Below are positions 34,850-43,135 of a stretch of 64,000 bases of DNA, piece after piece. The stretch spans positions 4,492-68,491 of the forward strand of contig VSNG01000020.1 in the NCBI GenBank assembly GCA_009774175.1. The letters run 5' to 3'. The stretch is from Lachnospiraceae bacterium. Lineage in GTDB: Bacteria; Bacillota; Clostridia; Lachnospirales; Lachnospiraceae. The notes under the pieces were generated by a model. The model saw nothing but the letters and a program-made list of their open reading frames with translations, searched no databases and had not been told where the DNA came from. Made by a program: the position numbers and the translations under genes. The stretch's first letter is position 1; every line of letters begins with the position of its first letter.

Positions 34850-35311
34850 CTAATCTGCCTGAAAAAGGAAAATACAGCATTCCGGCTGCCAGGTAAGTAC
34901 ATACAAAATCAACAATATTACCAGCAAAATACCTGCCGCTGCCAGAATATACTTTCTCCATCTGCTCTTTGACACAAAATATACCGTCAGGCCGATAAGC
35001 AGCCAGATTGCCAGCGTTTTCACATCATGCAGAATAAAATCAGTCAGCTCCCAGCCTCCATATCTGCCATAATTGGGATCAGAAATATCATTATAGGCTA
35101 TGCCTGCGGAAAGCGTGCTCACGCAGGCCGAAAGCGAATAGAGAATCCCGCAGGGCGTAATCCCCCACCAGTGTTTCAACGGGCCCTTGCGTATTCTGTG
35201 CCAGATTTCCACAATACCCGCCAATACGAAAAGCAGGAACAGTCCGATGTAAAACCAGGCGATTCCCAATGTATAGGTATCAATACTCATATCGAATTTC
35301 TCCATTTCCAT
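34850..35311 (-). CDS. Small integral membrane protein of unknown function
   Basis: 153 residues with four predicted helices: WFYIGLFLLFVLAGIV, a central pair around GILYSLSACVSTLSAG and TLAIWLLIGLTVYFV, and a C-terminal ILAAAGILLVILLILYVL. The loop between helices two and three carries an acidic, aromatic stretch. No recognised motif. It is the last gene of the redox/TetR operon, 33 bases after the FMN-binding protein, so a role in membrane redox or in anchoring a partner is possible. Confidence 0.7.
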   Translation of the reverse strand: MEMEKFDMSIDTYTLGIAWFYIGLFLLFVLAGIVEIWHRIRKGPLKHWWGITPCGILYSLSACVSTLSAGIAYNDISDPNYGRYGGWELTDFILHDVKTLAIWLLIGLTVYFVSKSRWRKYILAAAGILLVILLILYVLTWQPECCIFLFQAD

Positions 35312-35344
35312 TTGTCAGCTTTAAGCCGGAATAAACGTCTCTCC

Positions 35345-35746
35345 CTATTTTTCATACAGCGCATTTTCAACGGCCTTTTTGATCACCACACTGGAATTAG
35401 TCGCGCCCGACACGGCATCCACGTCCGTTCTCTGTTCCTCTACAATCTTATCCGCAATTATTTCCGCTGATTCTCCCCGCCCGTTTTTGTGCTCCAAAAT
35501 AACGATATCTTTAATACTTCCGTTCTGTATCGTCACTTCCACTTTCGCATAGATAAAATTCACATCATACTCTCCCCTGTAAATTCCATCCGAAATCTTT
35601 GAAACGTCCACGCCGTTAAGGGTAGTATCTTTTACCGCTTTTTTATAATCCGCCACCCTTTTTAAATAAACCGCAGTGCCAAACAGACAGAACAGAAAAA
35701 GAATTAGAACGGCGGACAGCGCGACTCTCTTTTTTGATATGTTCAT
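35345..35746 (-). CDS. Membrane-anchored FMN-binding-domain protein
   Basis: 133 residues: one N-terminal membrane helix (VALSAVLILFLFCLFGTAVY) followed by an extracytoplasmic FMN_bind domain. The latter shows the pattern DGIYRGEY, VEVTIQNGSIKDI and the SGAT motif (VDAVSGATNSS) whose Thr carries covalently attached FMN in RnfG/NqrC proteins. Start at the ATG at 35746; the longer open frame overlaps the TetR gene and is not used. Likely passes electrons at the membrane surface. Confidence 0.82.
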   Translation of the reverse strand: MNISKKRVALSAVLILFLFCLFGTAVYLKRVADYKKAVKDTTLNGVDVSKISDGIYRGEYDVNFIYAKVEVTIQNGSIKDIVILEHKNGRGESAEIIADKIVEEQRTDVDAVSGATNSSVVIKKAVENALYEK

Positions 35747-35765
35747 CTCAACCAGCCTCTCCCTT

Positions 35766-36419
35766 TCAGATGCTTCCGTTTTCTTCCCGTTCTCTGGCAA
35801 TGGAACGGTACAGCATACGAAACCCGTACTCCAGAAACTGCATTTTAGATAACCCCATTGATTGTTGGATGTATTCTTCCTTGTTTGCGGCAAGCTGAAT
35901 GATTCCGGAAAGCATACCCCAAAAATTAAATACAACCGGCATAATTTCCAGATCGGACCGCAGATCGCCTTTTTCCATACCGAACATTAAGAAATCCCTT
36001 ATTTTTTCGTTGATCTCTTCGCCAATCCGCCAAGTCTCCTTTTCTTCCGGCAGATAGTTCTCCTTTTCAAAATCAATGTTGATTTTATCCAAAACCGTCT
36101 TGAAATAAAAGGGAAACTCCTCCTGATACCGCACCAATCCGCCGCAGATCGCGCCATACCTTTCTTTTGTCTCATCCTGCCTGATAAGCGCAGCGTCGAT
36201 ATACTCATAAAGTTTTTTCATGCTTTCCAATACCAGAATGCCCACGATTTCTTCCTTGTTCTCAAAATACACGTACAAAGTGGCTTTACTGTATCCGGCG
36301 GCTTTCGCGATATCATCCATGGAAGTTGCGGCAATTCCCTTTTTCATGAACAGAATTGACGCGGCCGCCGCTATATTTTCACGATGCACGCTTCGGGGTT
36401 CTTTTTTTCTTCTTCCCAC
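35766..36419 (-). CDS. TetR-family transcriptional regulator
   Basis: 217-residue repressor type. Residues 12-60 hold the TetR helix-turn-helix (AAASILFMKKGIAATSMDDI, KAAGYSKATLYVYFENKEEI). The C-terminal ligand domain is helical. It lies 13 bases after the flavodoxin-ferredoxin gene and upstream of the FMN-binding gene. The operon promoter at 37259-37287 carries a palindrome overlapping the -10, the expected autoregulatory site. Confidence 0.9.
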   Translation of the reverse strand: MGRRKKEPRSVHRENIAAAASILFMKKGIAATSMDDIAKAAGYSKATLYVYFENKEEIVGILVLESMKKLYEYIDAALIRQDETKERYGAICGGLVRYQEEFPFYFKTVLDKINIDFEKENYLPEEKETWRIGEEINEKIRDFLMFGMEKGDLRSDLEIMPVVFNFWGMLSGIIQLAANKEEYIQQSMGLSKMQFLEYGFRMLYRSIAREREENGSI

Positions 36420-36432
36420 AGGCTCCTCCTTG

Positions 36433-37179
36433 TTATTTCAAAACTCGATTTCCCAAAAGGGTAATGGCCTTTGCCGGACAGGCGCTGATACAGCGGTAAC
36501 ACATGGTACATCGGTCTGCGGCTGTTGCCCTGTTATTCTTTAAAGAAAGATTCCCCATAGGGCATAAACGAACGCACTGCCCGCATCCCGTACAGGCGTC
36601 GCTGATTTTCAACTGGTCGGAATAGTCCTTCGTCTTTCCGTAAAACCACAAACGCTGACAGAGCAGCCCCGCCATCCTGTCATAAAAATGCAGACCGTTC
36701 TGCGGATACTGTTTTTGTCTGATTTTTTCCGCGCATTTTTCAATTTTTCGATCCGCCGCCCTGATGATCTCACGATTTTTGTCAGCAGACCGTTTCAACA
36801 GCTTCACGTCACAGATGGAATCCGGCATAACAATATGTAGGCCGCCAACCACTTTGGCGCCATATTTTTTTAACAGCCGCGCCGAACATCCCGCGCCGTC
36901 CCCGCTGAACAGCCCCATTGTGGCAACACAGAACACCCTCTTGTTTTTCCAGAGCGCCCCATGATTTTTAATAAAATCCCGCACAATAACAGGCATATTG
37001 GAATATTGCACCGGGTATGCCAGAATGACAAAATCATGCTGTGCGAAACCCCCGGCGCATCCCTCCTCCTCAATTGGAACTGCCTGCGCCGTTTCGTCCA
37101 GCAGACGTACCAGTTTTTCCGTACAGTGCTTTGTATTTCCCGTTCCGCTAAAATAAACGCCTATCATCGTTTTCTCCAT
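36433..37179 (-). CDS. Flavodoxin-like / double 4Fe-4S ferredoxin fusion (EFR1 type)
   Basis: 248 residues. The N-terminal half is a flavodoxin fold with the FMN phosphate loop YFSGTGNTKHC and YPVQYSNMP. The C-terminal 55 residues carry two 4Fe-4S motifs (CTGCGQCVRLCP and CTMCYRCISACP). Such fusions move single electrons in the cytosol of anaerobes; the partner is unknown, though the FMN-binding membrane protein of the same operon is a candidate. First gene behind a perfect sigma-A promoter. Confidence 0.88.
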   Translation of the reverse strand: MEKTMIGVYFSGTGNTKHCTEKLVRLLDETAQAVPIEEEGCAGGFAQHDFVILAYPVQYSNMPVIVRDFIKNHGALWKNKRVFCVATMGLFSGDGAGCSARLLKKYGAKVVGGLHIVMPDSICDVKLLKRSADKNREIIRAADRKIEKCAEKIRQKQYPQNGLHFYDRMAGLLCQRLWFYGKTKDYSDQLKISDACTGCGQCVRLCPMGNLSLKNNRATAADRCTMCYRCISACPAKAITLLGNRVLK

Positions 37180-37239
37180 TTCCCTGCCGCAGATTCAGAA
37201 CAGATCATATAAAATATTCTGCTTTGTCTTGGCACATAT

Positions 37240-37262
37240 TAATTAAACTTACGGTTTAATTA
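37240..37262. promoter_or_regulatory. TetR operator candidate
   Basis: Nine-base arms TAATTAAAC and GTTTAATTA around TTACG, overlapping the -10 of the promoter at 37259-37287. Position and symmetry fit repression by the TetR protein encoded in the operon. Confidence 0.7.
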
Positions 37263-37287
37263 TATTTATTTTGGTTTACGCTGTCAA
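37259..37287 (-). promoter_or_regulatory. Consensus promoter of the redox/TetR operon
   Basis: Minus-strand TTGACA (37282-37287), 17-base spacer and TATAAT (37259-37264), a full consensus sigma-A promoter. Confidence 0.8.
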
Positions 37288-37370
37288 GAGATTTTATGAA
37301 TTACCTATTGTGACGGTGTAGATTGCGCTTATTCGTCCACTGCATCTGACCATTCACTACTCTCCGAAGC

Positions 37371-37407
37371 ATGAATGACTGTCATTATCAAATCGTCAGT
37401 CATTCAT
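37371..37407. repeat. Eleven-base inverted repeat at the end of the ImmA/IrrE remnant
   Basis: ATGAATGACTG and CAGTCATTCAT separated by 15 bases. One arm covers the remnant's stop codon. It could be a transcription end or a trace of the event that brought in the dinD patch. Confidence 0.5.
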
Positions 37408-37677
37408 CAAAATCTCTTTCATCCTTGCTTCTAAAATCCGTATTTAGTTTGTGCATCGTATCTAGTCTTTTGATTGCCGCCTTTTTGGAAACATGGAAAC
37501 TGCTCATTAAGAATGATACATCTGTCCTTTTTTCCTATGCTGCAATTCTAATAATATCTGCTCTGGCATTAAAAGTTGGGCAGCAAAACAATTTGCCTTT
37601 ATTTCCTGTTTGTTATATAGCTTTAAATCCTTTGTATCAAGATCACATCCTAAAATGTAGTGCCCTAATTCATGAAA
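37400..37677 (-). pseudogene. ImmA/IrrE-type metallopeptidase remnant, frameshifted
   Basis: Reading the minus strand from 37677 gives FHELGHYILGCDLDTKD, then KANCFAAQLLMPEQILLEL. This is the HExxH zinc motif and following helix of ImmA/IrrE peptidases. The frame breaks at a run of six A (37528-37533). One base more restores it into FLMSSFHVSKKAAIKRLDTM and an end at 37400, matching the family's C-terminal VS-x-x-A region. Upstream of 37677 in-frame stops occur and no N-terminus is recognisable, so it is a broken fragment. ImmA proteins usually cleave phage or ICE repressors, which fits a decayed element next to dinD. Confidence 0.75.
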
Positions 37678-37872
37678 TTATTTTCAAACATATCCATTGT
37701 CATATTACAAAGATATTTTTTGTACTTTATGTTTTCTTTTTTGTCAACAACATTTTGTGCATAAAATATTAAAGCCACTAATTATAATATTAGCAGCCTT
37801 AATAATAAAAGATTTATATTTAAATAGGATTCTTCCTTTTTTACGGTTTTTAAATTTCTTCCCTATAATGCA

Positions 37873-38733
37873 TCATTCATCAAGCATTATCGTTCCCTTT
37901 TTCGCTTTCGCCTTCAATCTCGCCATCTGTTCGCTCTCAATCTCCTGAATACTTTTCTCCGGCTTCGGCAAGTCCTCCGGCATGGTTCCGCCGATTTTCT
38001 CAATCGCCGTGCGTACTTCTTTTCCCACATTATAATGCACGCTTGTCGCTGCATCAGCACCCTGTATGCTGTCCTTCCGCAGTTTCTCCTCTGTTTGTGA
38101 AATACGGAAAAGATTGGCGATAAGCTCTGTACTTCCCATATAATCAAGAATCTTCTGCCCAACTTGAAGTTCTTTCCTCGCATGAATGTCTTCTACATCC
38201 AACCCGCCATAAAGTCCCATATATCCGGCATTTTGGAATATTGCAAATTCTTCATTCGTAATCACTCCGGCATCATGCGCCGTTTCCGCCAAAAGCTGAT
38301 TCCATTGCTTGATGTCTCCACGAACAACAAGACGTCGTCTATCTTCGTCCAACTGATTAAAATGATCGGCAACTTCCTGTCGATATGTCTGTAAAGCGAA
38401 ATAAGTCTGTCCTAAAGCGATTACTTCTTTTCTTGGATCTCCGTTTTGAACAATCAGATAACAGGCATATCTTGAAAGTTCATAATCTTTTATCGGTTTA
38501 TTTGTTGCGCCCGCATCTACGATTTTGCTGACCTCAGCAAAATCGTCAAACACATCATGACCACTATTCTCACAGGCAATCATAGCCCTTTCAATCACTT
38601 TGCTAAAATTTCGCCATTGTGTATATTCTAACGCATCCGACAACTCTCTCGCACTCCAAAACTCCGATCCATCTTTTCTGATACGCTTAATATCCTCAAA
38701 TTTCTTATACTCTTTCGCTTTCAATCCCGCCAT
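37873..38733 (-). CDS. dinD: DNA-damage-inducible protein D
   Basis: 286 residues matching DinD end to end: FWSARELSDALEYTQWRNF, ACENSGHDV, LSRYACYLIVQNGDPRKEVI, GQTYFALQTYRQE, FAIFQNAGYMGLYGGL, KILDYMGSTELIANLFRISQ and GGTMPEDLPKPEKSI. The N-terminal half is a BRO-like domain. In E. coli DinD acts on RecA filaments; here the role is inferred. GGAGGAG precedes the ATG. No LexA-type box was seen upstream. It sits in an AT-rich patch with two gene remnants, suggesting transfer. Confidence 0.9.
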   Translation of the reverse strand: MAGLKAKEYKKFEDIKRIRKDGSEFWSARELSDALEYTQWRNFSKVIERAMIACENSGHDVFDDFAEVSKIVDAGATNKPIKDYELSRYACYLIVQNGDPRKEVIALGQTYFALQTYRQEVADHFNQLDEDRRRLVVRGDIKQWNQLLAETAHDAGVITNEEFAIFQNAGYMGLYGGLDVEDIHARKELQVGQKILDYMGSTELIANLFRISQTEEKLRKDSIQGADAATSVHYNVGKEVRTAIEKIGGTMPEDLPKPEKSIQEIESEQMARLKAKAKKGTIMLDE

Positions 38734-38758
38734 TTAGTCAACTCCTCCAACATTTCAG

Positions 38759-38791
38759 AAAGGACAAGACATTTTTCATGCCCTGTCCTTT
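38759..38791 (-). terminator. Hairpin between the AlbA_2-like fragment and dinD
   Basis: AAAGGACA / TGTCCTTT arms with a 17-base loop, at the stop of the fragment; a short TTTC follows on the minus strand. Confidence 0.4.
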
Positions 38792-39087
38792 TTCTCAGTA
38801 TTAAGGATCAACCTGACAGTTTCCAGTTCCATGTTATCCTTTGCCATAGTCTTAGGCGCCGAATATGGTCTGTTATCACCACCAGGATACCAAAGAATAT
38901 TAAACTTCTTGTCCTGATAAGTCTCTATACCGACTATTGGCATGTATGCAGGTCTGATCAGTTTACATTTTGCATAAATATTTTTCCGAAAAGTATGAAA
39001 CTTATCTACAGGAACACCTTTAATGGGTCTGTTGGTATTGCCATACAGCTGCTTCCTTTTCCACCAAGTTAATACCTCTTTATTTCT
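38776..39087 (-). pseudogene. Fragment resembling an AlbA_2 (schlafen-type) domain ATP-binding protein
   Basis: An open minus-strand frame of 103 codons lacks a usable start codon. It reads WKRKQLYGNTNRPIKGVP, then KCKLIRPAYMPIVGIETY, KKFNILWYPGGDNRPYSAP. The last block resembles the conserved strand of AlbA_2-containing ATP-binding proteins, which read similarly around PGG-x-x-RPY. Both ends of the parent protein are missing; the fragment starts inside the ddl 3' end. Probably a deletion scar left with dinD and the ImmA remnant. The family call is from memory of the motif and is moderate. Confidence 0.5.
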
Positions 39088-40261
39088 TCACACCCTTCGC
39101 ACCGGACAGATTGGCATTCTGCAAAATATTACTGTCAAAAGAGGTAAACATGCTCTGCTCCTCCCTCTCTCTCTTAAGAGCCAGATTTACCATCTCATCC
39201 AAAAGCTCGGCGTAAGGCTTTCCCAGCGCCTCCCATAGATAAAAGGCTAAGGATCCGGGAATGGGATTGATCTCATTGACATACACCTGATCCGTATCCT
39301 TATCAATCATAAAGTCAATCCTCGATACCCCGTTACACCCAAGCGTCTGAAACGTTTTCACTGCCAGAGTGCGAATCTCTTCCCTTTTCTCAGAAGTCAG
39401 GTTTGCCGGAAGCTCTCTCCTTGCGGTTCTCATACCCTCGGAGCCGCCTTTACCGCCTGCCACATATTTATCCTCATAGCTTAAAATCTCATCGCTGGAG
39501 ATTGGCTCCTCGCACTCGGAGGCCTGCGCCTGTTCGTAATCTCCCAGAACCGCGCAGTTAATCTCCCGCAGATTCATGATTGCCCGCTCCACCAGCGCCT
39601 TCGGGCCAAAGGTAAAAGCATACTCCAAAGCCTCCCGTAACCCCTCTCTGTCTTTCGCCACCTTAATCCCCACACTGGAACCAAGATTAACCGGCTTAAC
39701 AATGACAGGATAGGGGATTTTCCCTTCCACCTTCACATAGGCCGCCTCTTCGCTACTCTGATATTCCTTCCCATAAAGAGTCACGCAGTCCAAAACAGGA
39801 ATGTCATTGTCCTTCAATACCGTTTTCATCACATATTTATCCATGGTCACAGCCGAAGCCATCACATCACAGCCCGCAAAGGGAATGTTGTAATGCCGCA
39901 AAAATCCCTGCAAAGAACCATCCTCCACGTTTGCGCCGTGCACTACGGGAAAAGCCACGTCAATCTGCGCAACTTCGGAATTCCCAAACTTCTTTTCCGG
40001 GTACTGAATCAGCTTTACTCCGTTCTTTTCTCCCATCAGAAATACGCGCGTACTCTTCTGCAACAGTTCCGGGATATTTCTGTAGTTGGCGATATCCGCA
40101 ATCAGCTCGCCCGTATAAAGCTCGTTCTCCTTCGTAATATAAATCGGTATCAGATCATATTTATCCCTGTCAAAGGCATTGTACGCCTGCAAGCCGGAAA
40201 TCACGGAGACTTCATGTTCCACGCTCTTTCCGCCAAAAAACACACCCACACGAATTTTCAT
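39080..40261 (-). CDS. ddl: D-alanine--D-alanine ligase
   Basis: ATP-grasp ligase making D-Ala-D-Ala for peptidoglycan. Motifs in order: VGVFFGGKSVEHEVSVISG, FPVVHGANVEDGSLQGF, PVIVKPVNLGSSVGIKVA, GVSRIDFMID, VYVNEINPIPGSL. The Ser and Lys of the active site are present. At 393 residues it is longer than the usual 310-360. The extra lies in the ATP-grasp middle (around EPISSDEILSYED) and the C-terminal tail. It follows the MurF-like gene by 111 bases, so the two successive enzymes are probably co-transcribed. Confidence 0.95.
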   Translation of the reverse strand: MKIRVGVFFGGKSVEHEVSVISGLQAYNAFDRDKYDLIPIYITKENELYTGELIADIANYRNIPELLQKSTRVFLMGEKNGVKLIQYPEKKFGNSEVAQIDVAFPVVHGANVEDGSLQGFLRHYNIPFAGCDVMASAVTMDKYVMKTVLKDNDIPVLDCVTLYGKEYQSSEEAAYVKVEGKIPYPVIVKPVNLGSSVGIKVAKDREGLREALEYAFTFGPKALVERAIMNLREINCAVLGDYEQAQASECEEPISSDEILSYEDKYVAGGKGGSEGMRTARRELPANLTSEKREEIRTLAVKTFQTLGCNGVSRIDFMIDKDTDQVYVNEINPIPGSLAFYLWEALGKPYAELLDEMVNLALKREREEQSMFTSFDSNILQNANLSGAKGVKK

Positions 40262-40372
40262 AATTGCTTCATTTCCTCCTTCATCGTTCCCCTTGTCATA
40301 AAACCGCGCATTCAGTTATGCGAAAGCAGGCTCTCTCAAACTGTTTTTTCATGTATCTGCACGGTTCTGCGC

Positions 40373-42004
40373 TTACGCATAATTATCGGGCAGATCGTTT
40401 TCAATCAAAACCACTTTCTGCTTTTCATTGGGAATCGCACCCACCATCCGAAAAGCCTCCTGCAGCGTATCTACCAGAATCATCCTATTCTCAGGAAAAC
40501 CGGCTTCAAAAAGTCCGTCCTGAATGGGCTTTGTCTGCTCCTTCCCCACAAGCACGGCATAATCGCACTTGTCTGCGGCATAAACACCCACCGCTCTATT
40601 TTCATCATACTGCTTCTCACCCAATTCCACCATTCCCGGCGTCAGCAGAATGCGAAGTTCCTTAAACATGGACAGCGTATCCAGCGCCGCCTCAAAACCT
40701 TTCCTGTTGGAATTGTAAGCGTCGTCTATCAGTATCCTGTCTCCCTGCTTTACAAGCTGTAACCTGTGGGGAACGCTCTCCAACTGTTTTACCGGATAAA
40801 GAAGCTTCTCCATGGGTATCCCCAGCGTATGAGCCACCGCAATTGCACCCGCAATATTCTGTACGTTGTGACTTCCCACAAGCTTGGTGTGAAACTCAAA
40901 TTCTTTTCCCGTCTCATCCTTCATCTTAAAAAAAGAGCCTCTCGGAGATACGGAAATATCGTAGGCGCGAAAATCCGCCTTTTCTTCCGCAATTCCATAG
41001 CTGACGACATTTTTCCCAACTTTCTTTTGTCTGATATAAGCGTTATCGTAATTCAAAAACACTTTTCCCGAATCGGGCACCGCGTTCGCCAGCTCAAACT
41101 TGGTCGACACAATATTTTCTATCGTATGAAAACTCTGTAAGTGCTGAGGGCCGACAGAAGTAATGATACCGTAATCCGGGTGTACCAGATCACAAATCTC
41201 CTTAATATCACCCACTTCTCTTGCTCCCATCTCACAGATAAAAATCTCATGAAAGGGTTTCATTCTCTCCCGGATCGTCCTCACCACACCCAGCGTCGTA
41301 TTATAATTGCCCGGCGTGTGTAATACGTTATACTGTGCAGAGAGCAGCGCGCTCAGGTAATACTTCACACTGGTTTTTCCGTAACTTCCCGTAACGCCGA
41401 TAATTTTCAGATTCGGCATCTCCCGCAGAATACGGGCAGCGTCATTAATATAATACTGGTCAATCCCCTTCTCTATCGGATGGTTCACCCAATTTACCAG
41501 TAAAATCAAAAAAGGCTGTAGGACAAACAGAAGCAGCAATGCCAGCTCTGCACTGCGAAGCATTGGATAGCCGGACTGCCTGAGCACGGCCGGCGATGTC
41601 AATACCACTCCTCCATTCAGTAACATCCATATTCCCGGCAGTAAAACCGCTGTAAGAACAAGCAAATATAAAATACCCGCAGCAACAAGCATCCTCTTTA
41701 CGCGCGGCGTATATACAAGCGGTTTCTTTGCTTTACGGGCCTTATTGACCCATATGGTCATTCCATTCATGATACATGCCGCGATCAGGCAGCCCCTATT
41801 CCCTATAACCACAAGCGGAAGGGAAATCAATGCATACAGGCACTTTCCAAGAAGCCTTCCCACATTGGCATGTACGCCCATCCACTCCACGTATTCCCGC
41901 GGCTTATAGGAGTTCTGCTGAAACATATGCATCAAATACAGTATATACCGAACGGCACCCACCAGATATGTGACAAGCCAAATGCCAAAGATTATGATAT
42001 CCAT
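40373..42004 (-). CDS. MurF-like Mur ligase with an N-terminal membrane domain
   Basis: 543 residues. The first about 180 contain several hydrophobic helices (for example IIIFGIWLVTYLVGAVRYIL, MLVAAGILYLLVLTAVLLPG and ALLLLFVLQPFLILLVNWV). Then comes a standard Mur ligase: P-loop GVTGSYGKTSVK, GNYNTTLGV, ICEMGAREVGDI, the His-containing VGPQHLQSF, GSHNVQNIAGA and the C-terminal DDAYNSNRKGFEAAL. The reaction expected is joining D-Ala-D-Ala to the UDP-MurNAc-tripeptide, supported by adjacency to ddl. Ordinary MurF is soluble with an N-terminal UDP-binding domain, which is replaced here by a membrane domain, so the acceptor could be lipid-linked. A soluble MurF may exist elsewhere. Confidence 0.85.
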   Translation of the reverse strand: MDIIIFGIWLVTYLVGAVRYILYLMHMFQQNSYKPREYVEWMGVHANVGRLLGKCLYALISLPLVVIGNRGCLIAACIMNGMTIWVNKARKAKKPLVYTPRVKRMLVAAGILYLLVLTAVLLPGIWMLLNGGVVLTSPAVLRQSGYPMLRSAELALLLLFVLQPFLILLVNWVNHPIEKGIDQYYINDAARILREMPNLKIIGVTGSYGKTSVKYYLSALLSAQYNVLHTPGNYNTTLGVVRTIRERMKPFHEIFICEMGAREVGDIKEICDLVHPDYGIITSVGPQHLQSFHTIENIVSTKFELANAVPDSGKVFLNYDNAYIRQKKVGKNVVSYGIAEEKADFRAYDISVSPRGSFFKMKDETGKEFEFHTKLVGSHNVQNIAGAIAVAHTLGIPMEKLLYPVKQLESVPHRLQLVKQGDRILIDDAYNSNRKGFEAALDTLSMFKELRILLTPGMVELGEKQYDENRAVGVYAADKCDYAVLVGKEQTKPIQDGLFEAGFPENRMILVDTLQEAFRMVGAIPNEKQKVVLIENDLPDNYA

Positions 42005-42034
42005 TCCCGTCTCCTCAAACTCTGCAATATCCGC

Positions 42035-42799
42035 TCAGCCGAAAAAAGCTTTCAGCGCGCCATTGGCCTTAACAGGCTGTTCCGCATAGGAAAAATGCCC
42101 GGCGCCCTCGCAGACCACCAGCCCGGCATCAGCAATCAGCTCCTCCATCCGCCTTGCATCCTCTATGGGAGTGGCCGTATCCAGATCACCCCAGATCAGA
42201 AGCGTCGGACATTTCACAAGGTGAATCAGGGGCTCCAGATCTTCATTGACCACTTTGACAAGCGTATCCCTCATCAAGGGCGTTGCACTGTTATAATCGG
42301 AGGAGCCGCGTTTTCGCCGCATATCCTCCACTGCGTCGGGATAAAGGAAGTGCATCACTTTTGTACTCATAAACGCCCGCCCAATCTTATAGCACCTGAG
42401 ACTCACTTTCTGGCCCACTGTCTTTTTCGGCAATATCCCCGCACTGTCAATCAGCACGGCACGTTCAATCGTAAAGGGAAGGTTCTCTTTGGCATTCATC
42501 TTAAAAAATACCCGGCCGCCAAAGGAATGTACCACAACGCTGATCTTTTCCAAATTAAAGGATAAAATAAATTTCAATACGAAATCCACGTAATCGTCCA
42601 CACACCATGGCCTCTCCGGCTCCGGTGTCTTTCCAAAGCCCGGCATATCCAGAGCAAGCACTCTCCTGCCCTGCTTCAACGTATCAACAATACTCTGATA
42701 GAGCGTGATGTTCGCACCCCATCCATGCAGTAAAAGTACCGTCTCACCCTCACCCTCATCTATATAATTCACAGATATTCCGTCTATCTTTTTGACCAT
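42035..42799 (-). CDS. Alpha/beta-hydrolase fold protein
   Basis: 254 residues with LLLHGWGANITLY (oxyanion region), the nucleophile elbow VVVHSFGGR (Ser), the acid in LIWGDLDTATP and the terminal His in CEGAGHFSYAEQP, a full catalytic triad. The substrate cannot be read from sequence. It is 30 bases upstream of the MurF-like gene on the same strand and has its own promoter, so it may share their transcript. Confidence 0.88.
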   Translation of the reverse strand: MVKKIDGISVNYIDEGEGETVLLLHGWGANITLYQSIVDTLKQGRRVLALDMPGFGKTPEPERPWCVDDYVDFVLKFILSFNLEKISVVVHSFGGRVFFKMNAKENLPFTIERAVLIDSAGILPKKTVGQKVSLRCYKIGRAFMSTKVMHFLYPDAVEDMRRKRGSSDYNSATPLMRDTLVKVVNEDLEPLIHLVKCPTLLIWGDLDTATPIEDARRMEELIADAGLVVCEGAGHFSYAEQPVKANGALKAFFG

Positions 42800-42908
42800 A
42801 AATTCTCCTGTGCGCCCGCTTTATTTGCAGTCTATGCACTATCTTATACCTATGTTCGGTCTCCCGCAAATATGTTCTGTTCCCATTGTATTGTACTGTA
42901 TTCCCTGC

Positions 42909-42937
42909 ATTCTATCAACCGAAAAAATCCGGGTCAA
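42909..42937 (-). promoter_or_regulatory. Promoter of the alpha/beta hydrolase-murF-ddl genes
   Basis: Minus-strand -35 TTGACC (42932-42937), 17-base spacer and -10 TAGAAT (42909-42914). Confidence 0.6.
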
Positions 42938-42964
42938 TATATCCCTTCTCTTAAACTATGCCCA

Positions 42965-43066
42965 CTAATCTGCCATATAATCCGCATAATCCGTCTCGCT
43001 TGCAAACAACATATAGGTTCCGTCCACATATCCCATATAACCGCTCTCCACTGCATATCCCTTCAT
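42965..43066 (-). CDS. Small 33-residue protein of unknown function
   Basis: A short open frame begins MKGYAVESGYMGYVDGTY and ends with MLFASETDYADYMAD. The ideal AAAGGAGG lies seven bases before the ATG and a promoter lies upstream, so it is very likely expressed. It is acidic and unusually rich in Tyr (seven) and Gly, with no signal or membrane segment. Its shape (GY-M-G-V-G-Y-M-LFA-E-Y) resembles small uncharacterised proteins seen in other Clostridia, from memory only. It stands between the PfkB kinase and the hydrolase. Confidence 0.7.
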   Translation of the reverse strand: MKGYAVESGYMGYVDGTYMLFASETDYADYMAD

Positions 43067-43135
43067 AATGTTTCCTCCTTTCACTGCCACTTTTCGATCA
43101 TATTGTCGAACCTGTGTTCTGAAAGAAGGATATCA

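Noticed and set aside
37371..37772. 133-codon plus-strand frame with hydrophobic stretches
   Set aside because: Antisense to the ImmA/IrrE remnant, whose HELGH motif on the other strand explains the sequence better; no ribosome site.
40262..40372. Possible short leader peptide (13 codons) ending at the ddl start
   Set aside because: No clear ribosome site of its own and no conserved features; probably chance.
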